A stretch of DNA of 22,421 nt from positions 1-22,421 of the forward strand of contig DASXAA010000241.1 of assembly GCA_036407035.1 (NCBI GenBank), in the 5' to 3' direction. This document shows positions 16,528-22,421 of the stretch, one piece after another. Every line of letters starts with the position of its first letter. Positions within the stretch are counted from its first letter, which is position 1. The notes beneath the pieces are model-generated. The model saw nothing but the letters and a program-made list of their open reading frames with translations. It made no database searches and had not been told where the DNA came from. The translations under genes were made by a program, and so were the position numbers. Source of the DNA: JACVRW01 sp036407035 (lineage in GTDB: Bacteria; Actinomycetota; Thermoleophilia; Solirubrobacterales; Thermoleophilaceae).

Positions 16528-17840
16528 ATCCCACGGAGCGCGGCATGGGCCTCGGGCTGAAGGCGCTCACCCGCATCGCGGGCTCCGAGCTGCTCGACAG
16601 GGTCGGCGCGCGGCGACCGTTCGAGCGCGCGCTCTACCACGCGACGCGGAACGGGTTCCGATCGGCCGGGGCCGCGAGCCGCACCTTCAGGGCGGCGACG
16701 AAGCTGGCCCGCCCCGCGCGCCAGCCGCGCGTCCGCTCGACCGGCCTCTTCGACCTCACGCCGGACGAGGAGCAGCAGATGCTTCAGGAGGCGGTCCGGT
16801 CGTTCGCGGCCGAGAGGGTGAGGCCGGCCGCCGCGGCCGCCGACGAGGCGTGCGCGGCGCCGCCCGAGCTGCTCGCCCAGGCCGTCGAGCTGGGCGCGGC
16901 GGTGCTGGGCGTGCCCGAGGAGCTCGGCGGCGTGATCCCGGAGCGGTCCGCCGTGACCGCCGTGCTGGTGGCCGAGGCGCTCGCCCACGGCGACATGGGC
17001 ATCGCCGCGGCCGCGCTGGCCCCCGGGGCGGTGGCGACCGCGCTCGGCCTGTGGGGCGACGCGGACCAGCAGTCCGCCTACCTGCCCGCGTTCACGGGCG
17101 ACGACGTTCCCGCCGCGGCGCTCGCGCTGCTCGAGCCGAGGGCGCTGTTCGACCCGCTCGAGCCTGCCGCGCGTGCCGTGCGCGAGGGCTCGGACTGGGT
17201 GCTGAGCGGCGTGAAGTCGCTGGTGCCGCGCGCGGCGGAGGCCGAGCTGTTCCTCGTGGCGGCGCGCGCACAGGACGTGGGGCCGGCGCTGTTCCTCGTG
17301 GAGTCCTCGACCGACGACCTGATGGTCGAGCCAGAGCCCGCGATGGGGCTGCGGGCCGCGGCCACCGGGCGCCTGGTGCTGGATGACGTCCGCCTGCCAA
17401 GCGGCGCCCTGCTGGGCGGCGGCGAGCCGGCGGCGTTCGCCGAGTGCGTGCAGCGCGCGCGGCTCGCCTGGTGCGCGCTCGCGGTCGGCGCCGCCCAGGC
17501 CGTGCTCGACTACGCGATCCCGTACGTGAACGACCGCGTCGCGTTCGGGGAGCCGATCTCGCACCGGCAGGCGGTGGCGTTCGCGGTCTCCGAGATCGGC
17601 ATCGAGCTCGAGGGGATGCGCCTCGCCACCCTGCGCGCGGCGAGCCGCGCCGACCGCGGCGAGCCGTTCGCGCGCGAGGTCGCGGTGGCGCGGCGGCTGT
17701 GCGCGACGCACGGGATGCGCATCGGCTCGGAGGGCGTGCAGCTGCTGGGCGGGCACGGCTACGTCAAGGAGCATCCCGTGGAGCGCTGGTACCGCGACCT
17801 GAGGGCGGCGGGCGTGATGGAGGGCGCCCTGCTCGTGTGA
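16524..17840 (+). CDS. Acyl-CoA dehydrogenase family protein, divergent
   Basis: A 438-residue protein with a basic N-terminal extension of about 75 residues before the acyl-CoA dehydrogenase start (LTPDEEQQMLQEAVRSFAAERV). The mid-domain is degenerate: where the family has TEPxAGSD this reads LLEPRALFDPLEP. The C-terminal helical domain is conserved (AFGEPISHRQAVAFAVSEI, GVQLLGGHGYVKEHPVERWYRD). The catalytic-glutamate position is kept (VMEG), but the chain stops four residues later, without the usual tail. It would take FAD and oxidise acyl-CoA, or act as a partner subunit of the dehydrogenase 13 bases downstream. GTG 16524 overlaps the MaoC stop as GTGA; ATG 16545 is an alternative start. 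Confidence 0.87.
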   Translation: MNPTERGMGLGLKALTRIAGSELLDRVGARRPFERALYHATRNGFRSAGAASRTFRAATKLARPARQPRVRSTGLFDLTPDEEQQMLQEAVRSFAAERVRPAAAAADEACAAPPELLAQAVELGAAVLGVPEELGGVIPERSAVTAVLVAEALAHGDMGIAAAALAPGAVATALGLWGDADQQSAYLPAFTGDDVPAAALALLEPRALFDPLEPAARAVREGSDWVLSGVKSLVPRAAEAELFLVAARAQDVGPALFLVESSTDDLMVEPEPAMGLRAAATGRLVLDDVRLPSGALLGGGEPAAFAECVQRARLAWCALAVGAAQAVLDYAIPYVNDRVAFGEPISHRQAVAFAVSEIGIELEGMRLATLRAASRADRGEPFAREVAVARRLCATHGMRIGSEGVQLLGGHGYVKEHPVERWYRDLRAAGVMEGALLV

Positions 17841-17853
17841 GCGAACCACCGGC

Positions 17854-19065
17854 GTGATCAACCTCGAGATTCCCAGGAAGTTCGAGCAGATGGTGGGCCA
17901 GGCGCACCAGATCGCGACCGAGGTGTTCCGGCCGATCTCGCGCAGGTACGACCTCGCCGAGCACGAGTACCCGAAGGAGCTCGACATGCTCGCCGCGATG
18001 ATCGATGGCATGAACGACGGCAGTGCGACCGGGGGCGCGGGCGCCACCGGGGTGCGAAACGGCTCGGGCGGCGACGCGAGCGGCAACCGCAACGGGTCGA
18101 ACCTCGCCACCGTGCTCGGCGTGATGGAGCTCTGCTGGGGCGACGTGGGCCTCTTGCTGTCGATGCCGCGCCAGGGGCTCGGCAACTCGGCGATCGCCTC
18201 GGTGGCCAACGACGACCAGCACGCGCGCTTCGACGGCAAGTGGGCCGCGATGGCGATCACGGAGCCGGAGGCCGGCTCGGACTCCGCCGCGATCCGTACC
18301 ACGGCCGAGCTGGACGGGGACGAGTACGTGCTGAACGGCGAGAAGATCTACGTCACGTCGGGCGAGCGCGCCGAGCTGATCGTCGTGTGGGCGACGCTCG
18401 ACCGCTCCAAGGGGCGCGCGGCGATCAAGTCGTTCGTGGTCGAGCGCGACAACCCGGGGCTCAAGCTCGACCGCCTGGAGCGCAAGCTCGGCATCCGCGC
18501 GTCGGACACCGCGGCGTTCCGGCTCGAGGACTGCCGCGTCCCGAAGGAGAACCTGCTCGGCAGCCCCGAGATCGACGTGACCCAGGGCTTCGCCGGAGTG
18601 ATGAGGACCTTCGACAACACGCGCCCGCTGGTCGCGGCGATGGCCGTCGGGGTCGCGCGAGCTTGCCTCGAGGAGACGCGCGCGCGGCTCGAGGAGGCCG
18701 GCGTGGCGATCGACTACGACCGCCCCGCCTACGCGCAGCACGCGGCCGCGGCGCGGCTGCTCGAGATGGAGGCCGACTACGAGGCCGCGCGCCTGCTGAC
18801 GCTCGAGGCCTCGTGGATGGCCGACAACGGCAAGCCCAACTCGCTCCACGCCTCGATGGCGAAGGCCAAGGCGGGCCGCGCCGGGGTGGACATCGCCCTC
18901 GGCTGCATCGAGCTGTGCGGCAGTGTCGGGTACGGCGAGAACGAGCTGCTCGAGAAGTGGGCCCGCGACGCGAAGATCCTCGACATCTTCGAGGGCACGC
19001 AGCAGATCCAGCTGCTGATCGTGGCGCGGCAGCTGCTGGGCAAGACGTCCGCGGAGCTGCGCTGA
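17854..19065 (+). CDS. Acyl-CoA dehydrogenase
   Basis: A 403-residue FAD-dependent dehydrogenase giving trans-2-enoyl-CoA. The signature is complete: AITEPEAGSDSAAIRT, the middle beta domain (YVLNGEKIYVTSGERA), GLKLDRLERKLGIRASDTA, and the C-terminal LDIFEGTQQIQ with the catalytic Glu. Residues about 50-78 carry a Gly/Ser/Asn-rich insertion (DGSATGGAGATGVRNGSGG) between N-terminal helices. GTG 17854 is 13 bases after the preceding dehydrogenase; no strong ribosome site is visible. It is the last gene of the rightward operon, followed by a convergent intergenic hairpin. Substrate chain length is unknown. It may work alone or as a heteromer with the divergent upstream paralogue. Confidence 0.93.
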   Translation: MINLEIPRKFEQMVGQAHQIATEVFRPISRRYDLAEHEYPKELDMLAAMIDGMNDGSATGGAGATGVRNGSGGDASGNRNGSNLATVLGVMELCWGDVGLLLSMPRQGLGNSAIASVANDDQHARFDGKWAAMAITEPEAGSDSAAIRTTAELDGDEYVLNGEKIYVTSGERAELIVVWATLDRSKGRAAIKSFVVERDNPGLKLDRLERKLGIRASDTAAFRLEDCRVPKENLLGSPEIDVTQGFAGVMRTFDNTRPLVAAMAVGVARACLEETRARLEEAGVAIDYDRPAYAQHAAAARLLEMEADYEAARLLTLEASWMADNGKPNSLHASMAKAKAGRAGVDIALGCIELCGSVGYGENELLEKWARDAKILDIFEGTQQIQLLIVARQLLGKTSAELR

Positions 19066-19175
19066 TCCGGGGCGGCGCGGCCAGGCGGTCGGTCGCGCCG
19101 CGATCTGCTCCGGCGCCGCGGCGGGCCGGTTGGTTCTTTTGGGCAACCAGGGGGCGGCCCGGGCGTTGGTTTCCG

Positions 19176-19226
19176 GGAAGCGTCCTACCTAAGTGCCCTC
19201 CTGGGGCACTTCGATAGGACGCTTCC
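19176..19226. terminator. Long imperfect hairpin between convergent genes
   Basis: Two 23-base arms at 19176-19198 and 19204-19226 pair except for three mismatches near the middle, around a 5-base loop (TCCTG). The outer GGAAGCGTCCTA and inner AAGTGCCC segments match exactly, and weaker pairing continues outward for several bases on each side. It lies between a plus-strand stop (19065) and a minus-strand stop (19308), so a bidirectional terminator is the natural call. No U-tract is adjacent, so it is not a textbook intrinsic terminator. The rest of 19066-19307 holds no gene that I can support. Confidence 0.6.
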
Positions 19227-19307
19227 GCGAAATCCGCCGCGGCGGCCGCGGAACCGGCTTCCTTCTCCAGCCCCCTGGCCCGCCGCGCCGTCCCGGGACG
19301 CTCGGGG

Positions 19308-19991
19308 TCAGCCCACGTAGAGCAGCCCGCCGAACCGGCAGACGTTCGCCTGGCCGAGCACGCTCGTGCCGGCGTACAGCTCCTGGCCCAGGATCTCCGT
19401 GCCGTCCGGGGCGATCGCGGCCCCGGCGGTCTCCTGGTCGAATGCCGGCGTGCCCGTGGCAGCGCGCGCGGCCACGAGCGCGACCGTCTCGCCGATGTCG
19501 AAGTCGGTGTCCTTGGTCGCGCCGTCCACGGCGGAGTTGTTCTGGTTCGTCTGGACTACGATCTCCGCGACCTGGTCGGCCCCCTCGGTGCGGCAGCGTG
19601 CGGTCAGGACGAGCGGACCGACGTTGCCGACGCCGCGTGACTCGCCGCCCGTCAGGGTGAAGGCGTCGATCCGCTGCGGCGTGACGCCGGCGATCGAGTC
19701 GGCCGCCTCGGCGCTCTTCACCTTCTTGAACTTGGAGGCGTCGAGCACCTCCTCCTTGACGGCGTTGTAGCCGACCGAGTCCTTGATCATCAGCGTGCCC
19801 TTGAGGGCGCGGCCCTTGAGGTCGGACTGGGTCAGCGAGCGGTTGCGGATGTCGGCGCCCGTCAGCGATCCGTTCCTGACGTCGGCGCCCGTGATCGTGA
19901 GCGCGTAGGCGGTCCCGCCCAGCGCGAGGAAGAGGGCCACCGCGGCCACAACCAGGGCGGGCGAGGGCCGTCGGCGCAGGATGCGCTTCAT
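19308..19991 (-). CDS. Exported/anchored protein with pentapeptide-like repeats, Solirubrobacterales type
   Basis: A 227-residue protein of unknown function. A basic start (KRILRRRPSPAL) is followed by one hydrophobic stretch (about 12-31) ending LGGTAYA, probably a signal peptide or anchor. Residues about 33-64 form a five-residue repeat (TGADV, RNGSL, TGADI, RNRSL, TQSDL, KGRAL), resembling a short pentapeptide-repeat coil. The rest (about 80-227) looks like a globular beta-rich extracellular domain with two cysteines (TARCRTEG, ANVCRFGG) that could form a disulfide. ATG 19991 has GGGAGGT about nine bases upstream; a longer in-frame extension to 20072 lacks this support. It is a single gene, convergent to the dehydrogenase operon. 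Such N-termini are widespread in Solirubrobacterales genomes. Confidence 0.82.
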   Translation of the reverse strand: MKRILRRRPSPALVVAAVALFLALGGTAYALTITGADVRNGSLTGADIRNRSLTQSDLKGRALKGTLMIKDSVGYNAVKEEVLDASKFKKVKSAEAADSIAGVTPQRIDAFTLTGGESRGVGNVGPLVLTARCRTEGADQVAEIVVQTNQNNSAVDGATKDTDFDIGETVALVAARAATGTPAFDQETAGAAIAPDGTEILGQELYAGTSVLGQANVCRFGGLLYVG

Positions 19992-20100
19992 GCGTCGGTA
20001 CCTCCCGAGATCGGAGTCAGGGCCGGCGACAGTGGTGCCCCCGCCGCCGCCGGTACTCACCCCTTTCAACACGGCGTGCCCCTTCCGGGTTGCGGTCGGC

Positions 20101-20140
20101 CGGCACGGCGCTCCGGGGGGCAGAGCGGCACGGCGCTCCG
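20101..20140. repeat. 15-base direct repeat
   Basis: CGGCACGGCGCTCCG occurs at 20101-20115 and 20126-20140, 25 bases apart start to start. It lies between the exported-protein gene and the terminator of the small upstream gene. No function is evident; it may be a local duplication or a regulator site upstream of the gene starting at 19991. The rest of 19992-20148 shows nothing else that I can support. Confidence 0.5.
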
Positions 20141-20148
20141 AAAAGGAC

Positions 20149-20178
20149 GACGGCGCCGGCGGAGGGGCCGGCGCCGTC
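20149..20178 (-). terminator. Intrinsic terminator of the small minus-strand gene
   Basis: A perfect 12-base GC stem (GACGGCGCCGGC, 20149-20160, with its complement at 20167-20178) encloses a 6-base loop. Read on the minus strand it is followed by GTCCTTTTCGG, which gives a short T run. It begins 28 bases after the stop of the gene at 20207-20551, where a Rho-independent terminator is expected. Confidence 0.72.
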
Positions 20179-20206
20179 GCGCAGGGGAGCGTTGGGGGGA
20201 AGGCGT

Positions 20207-20551
20207 CTAGGACGAGCGCGGAGTGAGCGGCAGGCGAAGCAGCGAACGCACCCGCTCGCCGATGCCGCGGCGGGGGTCGCCGTCACGGGCCGTCAGCTGG
20301 TCGCGGCGCAGCTCCAGCAGCGCCACCAGCTCCGCGGTGGGCTCGAACGGGTCGGCGATCGGCCGGCCGCTGCCGATCGGCAGGGCCGCCAGCAGCCGCG
20401 CGTCGGACTCGGCGACCAGCGCCGGCCCCCTCAGCGGACGCGCGCTGTCGAGCGCTGCCAGCCGGGCGAGCTCGGAGGCGTCGCCTGAAGCGGAATGACG
20501 AACGATCACGGCGGGGTGCTCGAGCTTCTGGGTGGTCGCAATCCGGAACAT
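20207..20551 (-). CDS. Small hypothetical protein, possibly a GNAT-derived fragment
   Basis: A 114-residue protein of unknown function. The start MFRIATTQKLEHPAVIVRHSA is followed by SGDASELARLAALDSARPLRGPALVAESDARLLAALPIG. This resembles the first part of GNAT acetyltransferases (Ala/Leu-rich first helix, then the VAE strand), but the acetyl-CoA-binding loop is missing, so it cannot be a complete acetyltransferase. The C-terminus is basic (RRGIGERVRSLLRLPLTPRSS). ATG 20551 has an excellent AAGGAGG six bases upstream, and a terminator follows the stop, so it is a real expressed gene. It diverges from the MocR regulator and shares its 79-base promoter region, so it may be a target of that regulator. 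Confidence 0.75.
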   Translation of the reverse strand: MFRIATTQKLEHPAVIVRHSASGDASELARLAALDSARPLRGPALVAESDARLLAALPIGSGRPIADPFEPTAELVALLELRRDQLTARDGDPRRGIGERVRSLLRLPLTPRSS

Positions 20552-20630
20552 GTTGGCCTCCTTCGTTGTAATACAAGTTGTGTGGCTTCGTGCTCTAGTG
20601 CTAGTATCGGCCTCGGAGGAGAGTGGTGCA
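20552..20630. promoter_or_regulatory. Shared divergent promoter with GntR/MocR operator-like repeats
   Basis: For mocR a plausible plus-strand promoter is TTGTGT (20578-20583), an 18-base spacer, and TAGTAT (20602-20607), followed by GGAGGAGAG before ATG 20631. TGTAATACAA (20567-20576) sits just upstream of the -35. A second copy, TGTCATACAA (20632-20641), overlaps the start codon, 65 bases downstream. The first copy lies in TTGTAATACAA, whose GT..AC halves fit the general GntR operator pattern. MocR proteins often bind paired direct repeats, so autoregulation is a reasonable inference. Confidence 0.55.
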
Positions 20631-22130
20631 ATGTCATACAAACTTGACTTGTCTGCACTGAAGCGAGGCGGCCAGGTGTCGCTGACGCAACAGCTCGTCG
20701 ACCGTTTCGCGGACGCGATCGAGTCCGGTGAGCTGGAGCCCGGCGAGAAGTTGCCGCCCACGCGCGAGCTGGCGGCCGAGGTCGGCGTGAACCACCTGAC
20801 CGCCGCGCGCGTGTACCGCAAGCTGGCCGAGCTCGGATACGTGACCGCGTCCGTGGGGCGCGGGACGTTCGTGCGGGCGCTGGCGCCGGCGGCCGGCGCC
20901 GAGGGCGGCGACGACTGGCAGTTGTACGCGCTTCCCGCGCGCGAGGTGACGTATCCCGAGCAGGTCCTGTCCGACGGGTTCACGTTCACCGGCGAGCCGG
21001 ACATCATCTCGCTCGCCGCCGCGTGGCCGGCCCCGAGCACCTACCCGACGGCAGAGCTGGCGGCGATCACCGCGTCGGTGTTCACCGACGAGGGCGGTGA
21101 GGCGCTGTCCTACCTCCCGGCGGAGGGGCTGTACGAGCTGCGCGAGCAGATCGCGCTGCGCGGGCGGGGCGTCGGCTTCGCCGCGGAGGCCGACGAGATC
21201 GTCGTGACGTCGGGGGCGATGCAGGCGATCAACCTGACGGCGCGCGCGGTGCTCGAGCCGGACGACGTGGCCGTGGTGGAGTCCCCCGGCTTCGTCGGGA
21301 TGCTGCACGCCGTGCGGTCCACCGGGGCGCGCGTGATCGGCGTGCCGGTCGACGAGAACGGGCTGGACGTGGGCGCGCTGGAGCGGATCGTGGCGCGGCA
21401 CGAGGTGAAGCTGGTCGCCCTGCAGACCGCGGCCCAGAACCCCACCGGGCGCAACCTGTCGGAGCCGCGGCGCCGGCGGCTCGTGGAGCTGGCGGTGGAG
21501 CGCAACTTCTTCGTGCTCGAGGACCACGTTTACTCCGACGTCGACTACGAGGGCGAGCAGGTCCGTCCGCTGCGCGAGCTGGCGCCCGGCCACGTCATGT
21601 ACGTCAACTCGTTCTCGAAGGTGGTCGGCGGCGGGCTGCGCTTGGGCTGGGTGGCGGCGCGAGGGCCGGTGCGCGACCGCATCGCGCTCCTGAAGCTCGA
21701 GACCGACTTCCACACCCCGTCGCTGATCCAGCACATCGCCGCCCGCTGGCTGGCCACCGGCGCGTACGACCGCCACGTGGAGAGCACGATCCCCTTCTAC
21801 CGCGAGCGCCGCGACGCGCTGCTGGACGCGCTCGAGCGTCATCTCGCGGGTGAGTACCGCGTGACCGTGCCAGCGGGAGGCCACAACCTGTGGGTGACGC
21901 TGACGCGGCCGGTCGACGAGCGCGCCCTCTACTCCGAGGCGGTGCGCCACGGGGTGGCGTTCACGCCGGGCGGCGCGCTGACCGTGGAGCGGCGCTCGCA
22001 GGTCTCGCTGAGGCTGTCGTTCTCGATGCTCGATCCCGACGAGCTCGAGGAAGGCGTCCGACGGCTGGCACGTGCGCTGCGAGAGGTGCGCCGGCGGGCG
22101 CGGCATTCGGTGGCGCTGCCGATGTCCTGA
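20631..22130 (+). CDS. MocR-family (GntR HTH + PLP aminotransferase-like) transcriptional regulator
   Basis: A 499-residue fusion regulator. The winged HTH of the GntR type spans about 15-82 (LTQQLVDRFADAIESGELEPG, KLPPTRELAAEVGVNHLTAARVYRKL, GRGTFV). A fold-type I aminotransferase-like domain (about 115-490) has NPTG (Asn270), Asp298 and Tyr301 (LEDHVYSDV), and the PLP-binding Lys330 in SFSKVVGGGLRLGW. All PLP-contacting residues appear present, so it could bind PLP or even be catalytic. Regulators of this class respond to PLP or amino compounds (PdxR, GabR, TauR); the target here is unknown. The most likely direct targets are its own gene and the divergent small gene. ATG 20631 has GGAGGAGAG upstream. 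No PLP synthase gene is nearby. Confidence 0.93.
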   Translation: MSYKLDLSALKRGGQVSLTQQLVDRFADAIESGELEPGEKLPPTRELAAEVGVNHLTAARVYRKLAELGYVTASVGRGTFVRALAPAAGAEGGDDWQLYALPAREVTYPEQVLSDGFTFTGEPDIISLAAAWPAPSTYPTAELAAITASVFTDEGGEALSYLPAEGLYELREQIALRGRGVGFAAEADEIVVTSGAMQAINLTARAVLEPDDVAVVESPGFVGMLHAVRSTGARVIGVPVDENGLDVGALERIVARHEVKLVALQTAAQNPTGRNLSEPRRRRLVELAVERNFFVLEDHVYSDVDYEGEQVRPLRELAPGHVMYVNSFSKVVGGGLRLGWVAARGPVRDRIALLKLETDFHTPSLIQHIAARWLATGAYDRHVESTIPFYRERRDALLDALERHLAGEYRVTVPAGGHNLWVTLTRPVDERALYSEAVRHGVAFTPGGALTVERRSQVSLRLSFSMLDPDELEEGVRRLARALREVRRRARHSVALPMS

Positions 22131-22161
22131 GTGGCTTGCCGCACCCTCTTCCGCGGGCCAC
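22131..22161. terminator. Weak hairpin after mocR
   Basis: GTGGC (22131-22135) pairs with GCCAC (22157-22161), with possible inner CCGC/GCGG pairing. It immediately follows the mocR stop. There is no T-tract and the stem is short, so it is a low-confidence terminator. Confidence 0.25.
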
Positions 22162-22170
22162 CATGTAGTC

Positions 22171-22421
22171 GTGAGGATCGTGCTCCCGCTGGTCGCCGTC
22201 GCGCTTGCGTTCGCCGCGCCCGCCCTAGGCGCGTCCGCGCGCGGTGATCCGCTCGGCGAGTCCTGCGCCGAGGCTGAGGGACCTCAGTGGACGACCGAGA
22301 AGCTCCACGACTGGGTCTCGTTCGCCGACGAGCTCGCGGTCATCGACGTGCTCGGCGAGGTTCGCACGCCTCCGCCGAGCGGCCCGGAGGGCTACGCGGG
22401 GTACATCGGGCGCCGCGTGAC
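22171..22421 (+). CDS. Secreted protein of unknown function, N-terminal part (continues beyond window)
   Basis: An open frame runs from GTG 22171 to the window end, giving 83 residues. It begins MRIVLPLVAVALAFAAPALG, a clear signal peptide with likely cleavage near ALGASA. The mature part has one early cysteine (GESCAEAEG), then QWTTEKLHDWVSFADELAVIDVLGEV and a PPPSGPEGYAGYIGRRV segment. I do not recognise a family from this part. The ribosome site is poor, so the exact start is uncertain, although the signal peptide supports it. It lies 40 bases after mocR on the same strand. Confidence 0.65.
   Translation, partial: MRIVLPLVAVALAFAAPALGASARGDPLGESCAEAEGPQWTTEKLHDWVSFADELAVIDVLGEVRTPPPSGPEGYAGYIGRRV

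Overview
The window is about 22.4 kb of very GC-rich, densely packed bacterial DNA. Most genes start within a few bases of the previous stop, often as GTGA, ATGA or TGATG overlaps. The best taxonomic clue is the exported protein at 19308-19991. Its N-terminus (basic RRRPSPAL, one hydrophobic stretch, LGGTAYA, then five-residue repeats) is of a kind typical of Solirubrobacterales (Thermoleophilia, Actinobacteria). High GC, the HMW-FabG/MaoC/thiolase set, MocR and SpoIIE/STAS genes agree, but the species is not identifiable.

Layout. (1) 1-12211, all minus strand, transcribed leftward from the gap at 12212-12333: a PEP-utilizing 'mobile domain' protein; a separate PPDK/PEP-synthase-type ATP-binding subunit; a biotin carrier protein; a pyruvate-carboxylase/oxaloacetate-decarboxylase-type carboxyltransferase; a HAD-IIA phosphatase; acetoacetyl-CoA synthetase; a GAF-SpoIIE-HATPase protein; two STAS proteins; an amidase; and an ACT-malic enzyme cut by the window edge. 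(2) 12334-19065, plus strand, divergent: TetR regulator, thiolase, HMW FabG, MaoC dehydratase and two acyl-CoA dehydrogenases, resembling the fadA2/fabG4/htdX/fadE gene set of mycobacteria. (3) 19066-22421: a convergent intergenic hairpin, an exported pentapeptide-like repeat protein, a small protein with a perfect terminator, a divergent MocR regulator with two operator-like repeats, and the start of a secreted protein.

How it may work together. The two phosphotransfer proteins have the size, order and domain split of the two catalytic subunits of phenylphosphate synthase (ATP + phenol -> phenylphosphate + AMP + Pi). Here they are translationally coupled to a biotin carboxyl-transfer module and then acetoacetyl-CoA synthetase, with a thiolase in the divergent operon. 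The simplest reading, which is inference, is a ketone-activating route: a methyl ketone such as acetone is phosphorylated as its enol, carboxylated by biotin to acetoacetate (or another 3-oxoacid), activated with CoA and cleaved to acetyl-CoA. I know of no described pathway with this set of parts, and I regard it as the most interesting content of the window. No biotin carboxylase is present, so it would have to be supplied from elsewhere.
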